This document shows, piece by piece, positions 33,392 to 44,472 of a stretch of 64,000 bases of DNA. This DNA comes from Gnetum montanum (taxonomy: Eukaryota; Streptophyta; Gnetopsida; Gnetales; Gnetaceae). Location: contig MNCI01022611.1 of the NCBI GenBank assembly GCA_015680685.1, forward strand, positions 1,478,903-1,542,902, given 5' to 3'. The notes under the pieces are model-generated. The model saw only the letters and a list, made by a program, of their open reading frames with translations. It made no database searches and had not been told where the DNA came from. The position numbers and the translations under genes are program-made. Positions within the stretch are counted from its first letter, which is position 1. Each line of letters begins with the position of its first letter.

Positions 33392-34153
33392 GAGCACCAC
33401 ACACTCTACAAGCTCTAAGCTTTGCATTGGAGTGTTTTTTTGTTATGAAAACACTCAACCCCACAAGGTCCCAACAAGCTTAGAAAGTGTTTTCAAGGAT
33501 CCAACAACCTTTACAAATTAAGCTTCGCTCCAAAGTGTTTTAATGCTACACAAATGCTTAATCCCATAGCATCTCGACAATCTCAATTACAAGGCCTTCA
33601 TGTAAAAAGCACATCAATCCCAATAGGGAAACAAGAGAGAAAGAAAAAAATAGGGATAGCGTCTAACTTAAATTATAGGTCCTTGTACTTTGAAGCATGA
33701 TTCAACAACCAATCAAGAGAATGATTTTACAAATGAAGTACACAAGTACAAGATATAATGATTGCTTTGATAGTGACAATTCATGCACATCACTTGCAAA
33801 ATATCCAAGAAAATGAAGTCTTCTTATAGCATCAAAGTTTCTAGATTCATCTTAGAATTTGTATAATGGCTATTTAACAACTAGTGTAGATGTCTCCTTC
33901 AAGATTGGGACATATCCTTGAAAATGACTCCAATTATGGGGAGACATCTCTTTTTAATTTGGGATGTCTTTACGATGATGGCTTCTCTTGAAAGGAGACA
34001 TCTCCTATTTTTGAAAGATGTCTTCTTTGATTCAACCCAACTTCGGCTAGGATGTCTTCTACTTCTAGGTAATGTCTTCTCTTATTTTAAACTTTGATGC
34101 CCAAAGCTTCCTTTTGATCACTAGAGCATCTTATTTTAGTTTGTAGTCTTCTT

Positions 34154-34260
34154 TACTCATCCATGCTCCCTTGACTCCTTATAGTATCCACTTAGACATC
34201 TTGGTACTTATCCATGATCCCTTTATTCCTTGTAGTCTCCACTTTGAGATCTCTTTGTAG
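34154..34260 (+). repeat. two tandem units of about 52 bp
   Basis: ACTCATCCATGCTCCCTTGA (34154) and ACTTATCCATGATCCCTTTA (34206) start two similar units that continue TCCTTRTAGTMTCCACTT. Confidence 0.7.
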
Positions 34261-34389
34261 ATGTCATTCTTTGAGCTCTCCTTCATGTCCTACAAAAACA
34301 TCACATTCTACAACATTCTATGCTCTCCATTTTTCTTAAGGTTTTAACATACCAAAAGGTCAATAATAGTAATTGTAGGGAACATTGTA

Positions 34390-34791
34390 TTGGTGAATGG
34401 AAAAGAGTTACATCTAGTTGGATCAAACATCTCTACATTTTTTGGCTACAAGAAGATTTTTTCTAGCTTTAATGAACTCAGGTTTCATCATTGCATTTTT
34501 ACTGCAACTTTGAATATTTATTTAGGTTCTACTATTATCTCTAGTGCATCCCATAATTTAAACGTTTTAGCCATTGTTAAAAGTAACAAGGCTTTCTATC
34601 CAACATATTTTATGAATACCCAATTACTAAATAGTATAATAGATACCATGAACAATAACACCCAATTTAATACGAGTTCATTCTTGTTAGACCATGTTTT
34701 GACTACAGATCCAATTGTTGAAAGATTTAGGCCTATTTCCCCCCAATATACTAAAGAAAGAAAGAAAAAAAAGGAGATGGTCCTGTTATGA
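34390..34791 (+). pseudogene. 133-codon frame, unknown
   Basis: The longest unbroken frame outside the transposon domains. It reads FFGYKKIFSSFNELRFHH, LAIVKSNKAFYPTYFMN and TTDPIVERFRPISPQYTKER. In a shifted frame it may continue through FHAYYTNIIIDGFEGRPRKL (about 34970-35030). I do not recognise it. It lies just left of E4 and could be the upstream part of the coiled-coil frame that continues at 48482. Confidence 0.35.
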
Positions 34792-35566
34792 ATTTTATCT
34801 TGTTATATCCCTTGAATGTTATTTTGATGCCAAGAACCTAGAATTTGTCATGAATATTGTTTATCTACTCTTATACCAAATTCATACTTACTTACAAAGC
34901 TATGCCAATGATGGAATAAGTCATCATAGATGAAATTAGGACTATGTGTAAAGGAGAAGTATTCTTTCATGCCTATTATACAAATATTATTATAGATGGA
35001 TTTGAAGGAAGGCCAAGGAAGCTACCATGATTTGTGGCTTCTTATTTAGCAACTCTCAAAGTAGGAAAACAACTGTAGAATAGCCTGCTATGGTGTGATT
35101 ATATGGCAAGTCATGTCTTTCCTCTGTAAATAAGTTTTTGATATTTTGAGAATGCCCCTTATATAATGCATATAGGATCCAAATTTAATAGAAATAATAT
35201 TTCTAGAAGCAAAACACAAGTTCTATAATGCTACTAAGGACTTTAGAAAGGATCATGAGCACAAAGAGAATGATGTCATGTATTCTTTAGTGAATGATGA
35301 ATTGGTAAATATAGTCAAGAAGCTAGTAGAGGATGACTTTAAAAGAATATCTTCATAATTCTTCTAGATGAAAAGTGTAAAGGATATAAATTTTTGACTA
35401 GTAGATGGTTTGGAGAGGACAATCATATATTTTCCAAATGGTTTAATTGAGTGTAGTTAAATAAAATGAAGGAAAATTTCTTCTCATGGTGAATTGACAA
35501 ACTAGATCAAGCCTTAGATTTAGGTGCCTTCACCTAGTATACAAGAGTTAAAGAACAAAGAAGAAG

Positions 35567-35571
35567 ATAGT
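35567..35571 (+). repeat. target site duplication of E4, left copy
   Basis: ATAGT, paired with ATAGC at 48482-48486 (4 of 5). Confidence 0.75.
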
Positions 35572-35594
35572 TGATGAGTTGCGTTCAATTGGCT

Positions 35595-35678
35595 GTGTCA
35601 ATGAGGCCTTGTCGACTAGGCCTCATCAATAAGGCTTCATCCACCTGGCCTCATCGATTGGGCCTCATTGACGAGGTC
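35595..35678 (+). repeat. six 14-bp U3 units (E4 5' LTR)
   Basis: Exact 14-base spacing: starts at 35595, 35609, 35623, 35637, 35651 and 35665, consensus TCATCGATGAGGCC, with a palindromic TCATCGATGA. The array lies about 60 bases upstream of the TATA box, a typical enhancer position. The 3' LTR has only four units (47570-47625). Confidence 0.9.
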
Positions 35679-35738
35679 TAGTTAACACATCTTACCATGC
35701 ATTAATGAGGCCCCATTGACATAGTGTTGGTTTTCGAC

Positions 35739-35746
35739 TATAAATA
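35739..35746 (+). promoter_or_regulatory. TATA box of the E4 5' LTR
   Basis: TATAAATA in GACTATAAATATGTG. The 3' LTR has TATAAATA at 47686-47693, and the E5 LTR has it on the minus strand at 54795-54788. Confidence 0.7.
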
Positions 35747-36536
35747 TGTGCCTATAGCCACATTTATGGCAATTAGAGATTGTAGTTGCAATGAAGCTCT
35801 TGCAATTTTTCCATTTGAAGGTTAGAATATTTCCTCGAGTAATTGCAGCAAGAGTCATTGAGCATACAAATCTTTATTTGAGCATTATTTTACTTGAGCA
35901 CGACATTGTTTGTGGTAATAAAGATGAGCTTTTTGATAAACCTTACAACACTTTGGATAGATTAGCTATTTTAATTATGCATTCAATGCTTTTAATTATT
36001 TATTAAATGTTTTTCATCAGTTATTAAATATTTTTCAGTTATTACATTAATGAAGTAATTAAGCTAGATAGATTACACACATAAGTATGACCACTTCAAG
36101 AGTAACATGTATTCACTTGGTTATCCCAGCAACATTATTGCTTGGCACACCTAGTAGCGTAGCACTTGGTTGCCTAGTAGTGGATACATGGGTTCAAGAT
36201 ATGTATAGAAAGTGGGATTGGATGCTTATGTTAGGGTTAGTTAAATGCTAGTTAATTAGTTAACTTAGATTAGTTAATTAAATTCCTTTTATCCACATTT
36301 TGAGAACCAAACTATGAAACAAAAAATGACAAAAATCAGATGCCTCGGTTACACTTAATCATACAAATGAAACTCACAAGTGTAATTAGGAAGACAACGA
36401 TTGACCTTAAGGTTAGATTCATTTCCTAAAGGACTAGTGCACTAAAAATGATAAATTCCATGGAATTTGACCTGATCATGCATGAACGCTTTGTGGTTCA
36501 TATGGTTGGATGTAGGGGTACCTCGTCGCTCATCAT

Positions 36537-36554
36537 TGGTGTCATTGCTAGGGA
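36537..36554 (+). other. E4 primer-binding site, Asp-tRNA-like
   Basis: TGGTGTCATTGCTAGGGA, one base after the LTR end. Against the tRNA-Asp complement used by many plant gypsy elements (TGGCGCCGTTGCCGGGGA), all five differences are C-to-T or G-to-A at CpG or CpCpG positions, so this looks like a methylation-decayed site. Confidence 0.75.
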
Positions 36555-36691
36555 CTTTTTTTGTGGCACGTGTACTATTGAGGTTTTAGCGAATACCATT
36601 AACATTATTGTATGAACCCTATAATTCAATATCATTCCCACTATACACAGAAAAATAAAAGCACACTAATAATTTTATTTTATTTTGCAAA

Positions 36692-39230
36692 ATGTCTTCT
36701 TCTTCTTTCAAGCATGAAGATACCAAACCACCAGTTCCACAAAAGTGCAAGGTGGTATACACTCACTTGGATGAGTTTGCACCAAACTTTATCTTTATCC
36801 TACATTAGGATGAATAACTATGATGGTGTGATATGGAGGATAACATCATATTTTTCCATGATATATCTATGCTCGAGATGTTGTTGAAAACCCTTAAGAA
36901 GTTGGGCATAGTAGATCTTCATGAGGAATACGTTGTGGATGCTTATAACACTCAAAACTACTATCCCATTGAAACACAATGCAAATGAGATAGATGTTAG
37001 GAGAAGCTCCATGATGTTATGAAGGGGAAATATTTTACTAACCCATTGTTCATACCATATCAAGAGGACAATGAGGATCCTTCCTTTGATGGTCCTCAAC
37101 ATGAAGACTCTCCACCCCTTGGCACTGGTGATGAGGTTGTGAACTTGAACCTACGATCCACTATCCATAAGTTAGCTTCAAGAAAAAGTAACAACCACAG
37201 TAGGAACTTGGACAAGCATCATAATAGCAAGGGATCTAAGGATGGTTATCATAATAAGTGTAAGAGTGGTGGTTAACACTATGGTGGTAGTGGTAGTCCA
37301 CCTTCCTCTTCATCCAATTTTGAACATTCCTCTTCATTTGATGGCTCTCATGGAAGCCATCATTGAAACAACTATGATGAAGATGATTTTTCAGATAACA
37401 ATGATCATGAAGGCCACCAAAATCAAAGGGGTGGCCAAAAAGATCATCGACATCATCGATGAAGTGATGATGATGAACCTTTATTAGCAAATCAAAGTAT
37501 GCTCAAAATTGTAGAGGTAGTTAAAATTCCAACTAGGCATATGAAAAATAGCTAGATCAAGTGCCTAGACATGAATAATATTCCAAGATTTGAGGGGGGA
37601 TACAACTCTGATCCACAAAAAAATCTACAAGCTTTTTATGATGGTTGTGCCTTATAGAACATAGAGAATGAATGGTAGAAACTCAAGCTTTTCCCAAGGA
37701 TACTCATCAAAGAAGCTAAAAGGTGGTATTGGTCTTTGGAGCTAGAATCTATCCATCAATGGAGTACCATGTTATAGCTATTTAATGAAAAATATTAGAC
37801 ATACTCCAGAATGTCTAATATGAGAAGGAAACTCCAAGGATAGAAACAAGAAGCATATGAACCCTTGGATGCCACCATGGGTTGATATTATTCACTTTTA
37901 CATCGATGCCTTGGTCATGGTTATTCTTAGAGGGAACAACTTCACCACATCATAAATGAGATCAAAGTAGAAACAAGAAGAACCCTTGGGGTCTATGCCC
38001 AAGGGAGATTATCTGAATTGAGAGCTCATAAGATCCAAAGGCTAATTGAGTAGGTAGCAAAAGAAGAAGGTGAGCTATGAAAAAGGGAAAGTGTTGAAGA
38101 GTATAATAGGGACCCTTCCATCAGAAAATAAGAGGTTTAATTTTGTGACAAGGAGGAATCACGACTTGATAAAGTAGTGAACGAGAAAACCTTGCCCATC
38201 GAAAAGTCTATTTTTGACATTTTGGCAAAGGTTGATAAGTTATCAAACTTTTTGGATCAAAATTTTTAAACTGCTATGAAGATTGCTAAAGAATCCAAAC
38301 AGTAAAATAGTGATTATAATCATAGATGGTGAAAAGAAGTTGGACATGCCTACCAAAGGGATAAGGACAAAGCTGTAGCAGTAGAAGAAGTTGTGGAGAC
38401 TAACTTTGATGATGAAAATGAATGTGACATCTATTAATATGAACATCCAAAGGGATGTTGCCTTGTGATGTTACACTTACAAGAGTTTGGGGTGTATGCA
38501 TTGAATCCTTACCTAGCACATAGGTAAGCACCAAGATGATTGCCTTACGCTCAAGGCAATCCAAGGTAGTTCCACTAATAATGAAAAGCTTACTACCCAA
38601 GTGGAACTCCTTCACAACCTTATGAATAATATTAATAGTGGTATCAACCACAATCATGGGGATGGTATTGCCAAGGTAGCAGTACTATTATATTCAACCA
38701 GATCCATATGGGTACTATGTTTAGTAGCTCATCTCTCCTAGAAGTTCTATAGGTCATACATCATTCCAGTCTCATTATTACCTTCCAGAGTACCATCAAA
38801 CACATTCATCATCTACTCAAGAAGAAAACCCATATTCATATCCATATTATCCTCTGCATCCCTCTACACATACACCTCCACCTTTAACCCAATTATCTCC
38901 TGCTCCATCCATGCAAGGTGAGATTCCTTCATAGCTACAACAATGAAATGCTATGAGGGCTGTACACTCATAACCAGTTTTTTAGCCAAGTGGTCTAGAC
39001 AATCTATCAAGGAAAAGACCATTCTTTCAACCCAACAGTCCTCTTCAACCCTCACAATCTAGTCTAGTTGATTGTCCTACATCTTCAGCACCCTCATCCT
39101 TTGCATCAAACACCTTCAAGTACCCTTCAAACCAAGTGCCACCTTAGATTTTCACTGTGATGCTAACTCATGCTATTTTCAAATTGATCAAGGCTATAAA
39201 TCTTCCTACAAAAAGATCTAACCCATGAAG
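36692..39230 (+). pseudogene. E4 Athila-type gag
   Basis: An ATG at 36692 (CAAAATGTCTTC) starts MSSSSFKHEDTKP. A His/Asp/Gly/Ser-rich segment follows (about 37140-37470, including SHGSHH, YDEDDFSDNNDHEGH and KDHRHH). The gag core spans about 37560-37980: IPRFEGGYNSDPQKNLQAFY, LKLFPRILIKEAKRWYWSLE, LLHRCLGHGYS. Another conserved helix is SIFDILAKVDKLSNFLDQNF (about 38210-38265). A Tyr/Pro/Gln/Ser-rich tail (38560-39000) precedes protease. Stops and frame changes are numerous. Gag would form the particle. Confidence 0.75.
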
Positions 39231-39234
39231 TTCA

Positions 39235-39790
39235 CTAATTTATCTACAAATCACTAGACATGAGCCATGTAAGGCTCTTCTTGACTTTGGTTCTAGAGTT
39301 AATCTCATCTTCCATGACATGTACAAGGCCTAGAACCTACCACCTCTTAAGAAGAGCAACATCCATCTAGAATTAGTAGATTCATCAATTATGGTCCCTC
39401 TAGGATTAGTATAGGACATTGTAATCATAGTTTGTGGGTGGTCCTATCCTATTGATTTTTTGATGATCAAGGTGGACAACTACAAAAGTGACTTCCCCAT
39501 AATTATGGGAAGGGCTTGGTTAAGCACGACTGACACAAAAATTGGCATAAGGAACCTATCTTTAGAAATATCCAAGGAAAATGAACTAGGAAAGATTAAG
39601 AAGAAGTGTATTCCATGTATTGCGTATAGTGATAACGAGTGCAATTATGTGCAAAATATTTGGTCAATCCAAAGTACACACATTAAGGCATGTAATTAGT
39701 GTGTGAAAGAGATCAATATTCAAAGGTGTTTGTATGTAGTAGCCACAAAATAGGAGGGTACCTAATGGCTAATAGTTGACTCAGATAGTA
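39235..39790 (+). pseudogene. E4 aspartic protease and Cys-rich linker
   Basis: The protease reads IYLQITRHEPCKALLDFGSRV (about 39239-39300; the active-site D-[ST]-G is DFGS), then WSYPIDFLMIKVDNYKSDFP and IMGRAWLSTTD (the GR block). The linker has KKCIPCIAYSDNECNYVQNI and IKACN-stop-CVKEINIQRC (39601-39732). Homologous segments lie in E2 (10722-10845) and E5 (63040-62880). Confidence 0.8.
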
Positions 39791-39794
39791 GCAC

Positions 39795-41030
39795 ACTATG
39801 CATGGAACCAACTGAGAGCCTAACATGTGCTTTTGTTGAAGGCATGGACAAAATTGAACAAGTTCATTTCCAACTCTTTGATGAAGATGATGATACTTGT
39901 TGGGGAGAGTTGGAAATCTCAAATCACTTCAAGCAGAAGCCCTTAGAGCTAAAACTTTTAATGGTTAGAATGGAGTATGCATTTTTAGAGAATGGTAAAT
40001 CAGTCATAATTAATGCCAAACTTGCTTCTAAATAAAAATAAAAGTTGTTAAAGATGGTGAATAAATGGTTAATAGCCTTTGCTTGTTCATATCTAGAACT
40101 AATAGAAATCAATCCAAGGATATGCTAGCATTGCATCTACACCAACCTAGCCATGAAGCCTAGAAGGAAATTGCAGAGGTAGCTAAACCCCAAATTGAAG
40201 CAAATTATTAAGGAGAAAATAGAGCAACTCCTTAAGGCAAGGTTCATCTCATCATGGATATTGAGTGTGTTAGACCACTCATAATTGTACTAAAGAAGGA
40301 TGACAAATGGTGGGTCTGCATTAGCTTCAAGCTATTGAATATGAAAACATTTAAAGATCACTTTCCTTTGCTATTTGTAGATCAAGTGCTAGACACGATA
40401 TTTAGGCATTGTTATTATAGCTTGTTGTATGGTTATAGTAGTTATAACCAAATCCAAATTTCACAAGAAGATTAGGCCAAGACAACATTCACAAGTCCCT
40501 GGGGGACTTTTCAAAATTGTAAGATGGCATTCAGTCTATGCAATGCCCTTGAAACATTTCAATACTTGGTCCTTAGTATATTCCAATAACAGATTAGTAG
40601 TGGTGTTGAAGTCTTCATTGATGACTTTTTTACCTATGGATCTCCATTTGAGCAAGCCTTGGATGAACTTCAGCAAGTACTGAAGAGATGTGTATAGATA
40701 AACCTATGACTCAATTGGCAAAAGAGCCATCTCATGGTTCAAGAAGGCATTGTGCTTGGGCATTGAATTTTACAAAAAGGGATTGAGGTAGACCCTAGGA
40801 AAGATAAGAATCATCTAAGGAATAACACATCAACCAAAGAACATTAAAGATGTTTGATCATTCCTTGGACATACTAGCTACTACTGGCAATTCATAGATA
40901 ATTTCTCTAACATCACAAAGACATTGGTAGAGCTTACAATGAAAGATGCACCTTTCATTTGGACCAAGGAATGTGAATATGCATTCCAATAGTTAAAAGA
41001 GAAACTCATAGAGACACTGATCCTATGAGC
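39795..41030 (+). pseudogene. E4 reverse transcriptase
   Basis: Begins MEPTESLTCAFVEGMDKIEQ. An N-terminal extension (LELKLLMVRMEYAFLENGKS) and fingers (WWVCISFKLLN, FKDHFPLLF) follow. The palm has FIDDF at 40614-40628, so both active-site Asp remain, then YGSPFEQALDELQQVLKRC. It is broken by several frameshifts and stops (for example 40036, 40473, 40697). MPFG reads MAFS here. Confidence 0.85.
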
Positions 41031-42414
41031 ACTAGACTAGTCTAGACCCTTTCATATCATGATAGATGCATCTAACTACACCTTGGTGGTAGTGCACATG
41101 TAGATGGATGATAAGAAACATCCATACTACATCCATTGAGTGAGCCAAAGAATTGTGGGAGCATAGTTAAATTACACCATCATGAAAAAGGTGTGTGCCA
41201 ATGGCTTGATTCATTGGTATGTCCCTGATGAAGATTAACTATACATTCTCTAGGATGCTCATGAAGGGCCTTGTGGAGGCCACTATGCTAGGAGACACAT
41301 GACCATAAAAATCCTGATGTAGGATACTATTGGCCTACCATATTTAGGGATGCCCACTAGTTCATCAAGTCTTATGAATGTTGTCAATGAGATGGTGGGA
41401 ATGACCACTCAGATGGAAAGTCCTCAATAGTGGATTCAACCACTAGAACCTTTTGACATATGGGGTGTTGACTTCATGGGTCCCATCACACCCATGTCCA
41501 ACAAAAAGACATATATTATAGTAGCAATTAACTATTTCACAAAATGGGTAGAAGTAGTAGCTGTTACTAATTGTACATCATTCACTACTACCAAATTTAT
41601 ACAACAACATATTGTGAATAGGTTTGGGGTGCCACATTAACTAATTTCTGACAATGGAACTCATTTCATAGGTATCACCTTTAAGAAGTTGATGCAATGC
41701 TTAGGAGTTGAACATAAATTAACAACACCTTACCACCCCCAAGAAAACAGTCAAGCAGAGGTGACCAATTGGGAGATTACAAAAATACTAATGTGGGCCA
41801 TTAGCAAATATAGGAAGGATTGGAGTACAAAAATTAATGATGCTCTCTAGGCTTATCATTCAACTAGGAAACTTCCTATTGGCTATTCTTCCTATGAGTT
41901 AGTGTATGAGAAAATTTTAATGCTCCTGATTTAATTCAAGCTTCGTACACTCTCAACAACTTGTGACCTAAATCTTGACCTAAGTCTAGCATAGAAAGAA
42001 AGATTAATCAACCTAAATGTGTTAGATGAAAATTGATTAATGGCCCTATTCTTGAATGAGGTGAACAGGACATTTAGTAAGCAACGCCATGATTGTACAA
42101 TCAAGAAAGTAAAGCTTTAACTAGGAGATAAGGTTTTCTATTGGAACCCCACACATGTACTCGAAAAGGAAAGATTTCAAACACTGTAGAAGGGACCTTA
42201 CATAATTATTCAAACCTTTCCCTCTCGGGCCATGTTAATCTACAAACCTAAATGTCTAAATAAAAAGTAGTTGGTCAACATCCAATAAGTAAAGCCCTTC
42301 ATAGAACCAAAATAGGCTAGTGTAACTACCACCTCTATAGATGGACAACCACATTCCATTTCTCAAATCTCCTCCTTTCAACTTAGTCATGGTGTAGATG
42401 GCCATCCATGCTAA
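41031..42414 (+). pseudogene. E4 truncated RNase H joined to integrase
   Basis: RNase H starts normally (FHIMIDASNYTLVVV, then LNYTIMKK at about 41168-41188) and jumps directly to VCANGLIHWYVPDED, which belongs before the integrase zinc region. About 470 bases present in E2 and in E5 are gone. The integrase has HEGPCGGHYARRHMTIKIL, all three catalytic residues (IWGVDFMG, LISDNGTHF, QAEVTNWEI) and a C-terminus ending HPC-stop at 42414. Stops are frequent; CAA-TAG-TGG at 41425-41433 is CAA-CAA-TGG in E2. Confidence 0.88.
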
Positions 42415-44472
42415 CCATCAATATGGCTTCTCAATTTTTCTACTTTTTTTTTTACATTTTTGATTTATATAAATTATTTATTTTAGAAATTCTTGATTTT
42501 TCAAATTCTTATAATTTTACACCATATTTAGTACTTTTGAGATTTCTTGATTATTTTACACTTTATTATATATTTTACTTTGTTTGGTATGATTTAAGTG
42601 TGATATTTCCTCATTTTTGCTAATAAAAAGTGCTTTATTATCACACGACACAGTGTCATTGTTGCTATTTACTAATGATGGTTTCTGCTCAATGTTGTGA
42701 TTGTTAATGCTTAGTTTCTATTTTTGAAATATGATGTCTAATGACTTTGACATGGGTTATTTTTCATTGAACAGGAAGTGAGTCCATGTCATCCACCCAT
42801 CCAATAAAATCTATGGTTTTCCTTATTTTTGGAATTTGAGGTCCCTTCCATTAAAGAAACTTTTAATCAATTGGTAACCTTAGTAGTTCTAGAATTAGGA
42901 AGGATTCAAAGTTTTGTAAAGGGTGTGACTTCAAGAAAACTTAATACTCTTTGTACTCTTCTACTTACTTGAGTGTTTTTCATGAACTTCTTACCATTCC
43001 ATAACATCCATTGATAGGAAGTCAAATAAAGTCTTTGCATGGTGTGGTTCCCATAAAAAAATGATGGGAATTCAAAGCACACCTCTTAAACATGAATAAG
43101 TCCTTACATGGTGTGATTCCCATTTAAATAAAATAATGGAAATTCAAAGCACACCCCTTGGACAAATAAACCGGCTACATGCACTAGTTATGGGACTCGA
43201 ACGACATGCACCTATGCTTAAAGGTTTCCTCTAACTAGGAACCTCTCTCTTACTTTCTAATTCTCTTTTCTTCTCTTTGTGGAATGGTGGTTGTTTTCTG
43301 GAAGCACTATTGTTTCTTGAGTGGGTGGATTAATCTTAAGGTGGAAATGTGAAGTCACTAAAAGTAGATGGTTTTGGTCTAGACTAAGGATGGATCTTCT
43401 TAGGTTATTTTAAATAAAAATTCTACAAGGAACTTATTATGACCTTAATTTAGAACTTCATTCCACCTTCTCTATCATCCATCCATGCTACCATAACTCA
43501 CCTCATTGCTATGTTCTATGTTATGCTCTATGTCTTGGTCTAATGTGTTGGGATTCTTGAGTAGATTCTTTCTGGTTGGTCCTTAACTTTTCATGATCAT
43601 TAATTGACTATGGGGCCCATAGACTCTTTAATTGAGGTTATGCAAGGGCAAAAAGGGCACCACTCTACTATGGGGAGGATCCACTTACATAGCTCTTGAT
43701 CTAGTTAGTTAAGATTCCTTACCTTTGACATCACTACAATCCTATCTTTTGCATAATCCATTGAGTATTCTACTCAATGCTCCTTAATCTTTCATTTCAT
43801 TCACCCACTTAATCAATTTTTCTACATTTTTTCAAATTTATGAACTTCAATATCCTCTTCTCATGTTTTTATACTATTCTTGGTCTTTTGAGCTTTCATT
43901 TAATCCCAATATTATCCAAAAATTCCTTATATTTTAAAAGTTTGACCAAATTCAATGGTAGTCAATGATGGTCAATAGCTGCATTAATGAGTCCTTGTTG
44001 ATGTAGTGCTTACATCCTATATATACCATTGAGCAGTTAAGAATTTTTTGTCATTTTCTCATAACACATGAGAAGTTTTTATAATTTTCGAAAGCCCAAA
44101 ATATTCTAGAGCTCATAACTTCCTAACCGCTCATCCAAATCACTTCATTTTTTGATCCTGCACTTAGTAGACATAAGATCTTTATCATGGGGGCCATAAA
44201 AATTAAGGTTTCCAATGAAAAATTAATGAATTTTTTTGAAATTTTTTTCTAGCTCCCCCAAGGGTTAATAACTAATGTTTTTGAAGTTAACCCTTTCAAC
44301 AACCTCTAATATGATTTATTAATGATAATACATAAATAAAATGATAATTGGAGTAATTAAATCAACCATAATTACAACTTAGCCAAGTGTAACTATCCTT
44401 AAGAGATAAAGGTATCCTAATTGGTTTATGTTATACAACAATCACTAACCCATGGTCTTATTGTGATTAAAG
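42415..44472 (+). other. E4 untranslated region between integrase and third ORF
   Basis: A T-rich start (42430-42560) is as in E2. A direct duplication of 69 bases (43029 and 43098, AAGTCYTTRCATGGTGTG) is single-copy in E2. No coding frame is recognised. Confidence 0.55.

Larger units (their letters stand above)
29677..35571 (+). other. unassigned AT-rich tract with short degenerate frames
   Basis: Six kilobases without a recognisable domain. Small open frames occur at 29714-29950, 30738-30989, 32830-33391 and 34390-34791 but share no motif known to me. Local tandem repeats are listed separately. The tract continues after E4 at 48482, since E4 is inserted in it with a target duplication. Confidence 0.5.
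35572..36535 (+). repeat. E4 5' LTR
   Basis: TGATGAGTTGCG to CGCTCATCA, 964 bases. U3 holds six 14-bp tandem units, and TATAAATA lies at 35739-35746. It aligns along its length with 47547-48481. Confidence 0.92.

Noticed and set aside
37236-37490. Overlapping frames in both strands rich in His, or in Met and Ile
   Set aside because: Both come from a biased ATGATG/CATCAT-type region of E4 gag; the plus-strand gag frame with Asp/His/Gly explains it.
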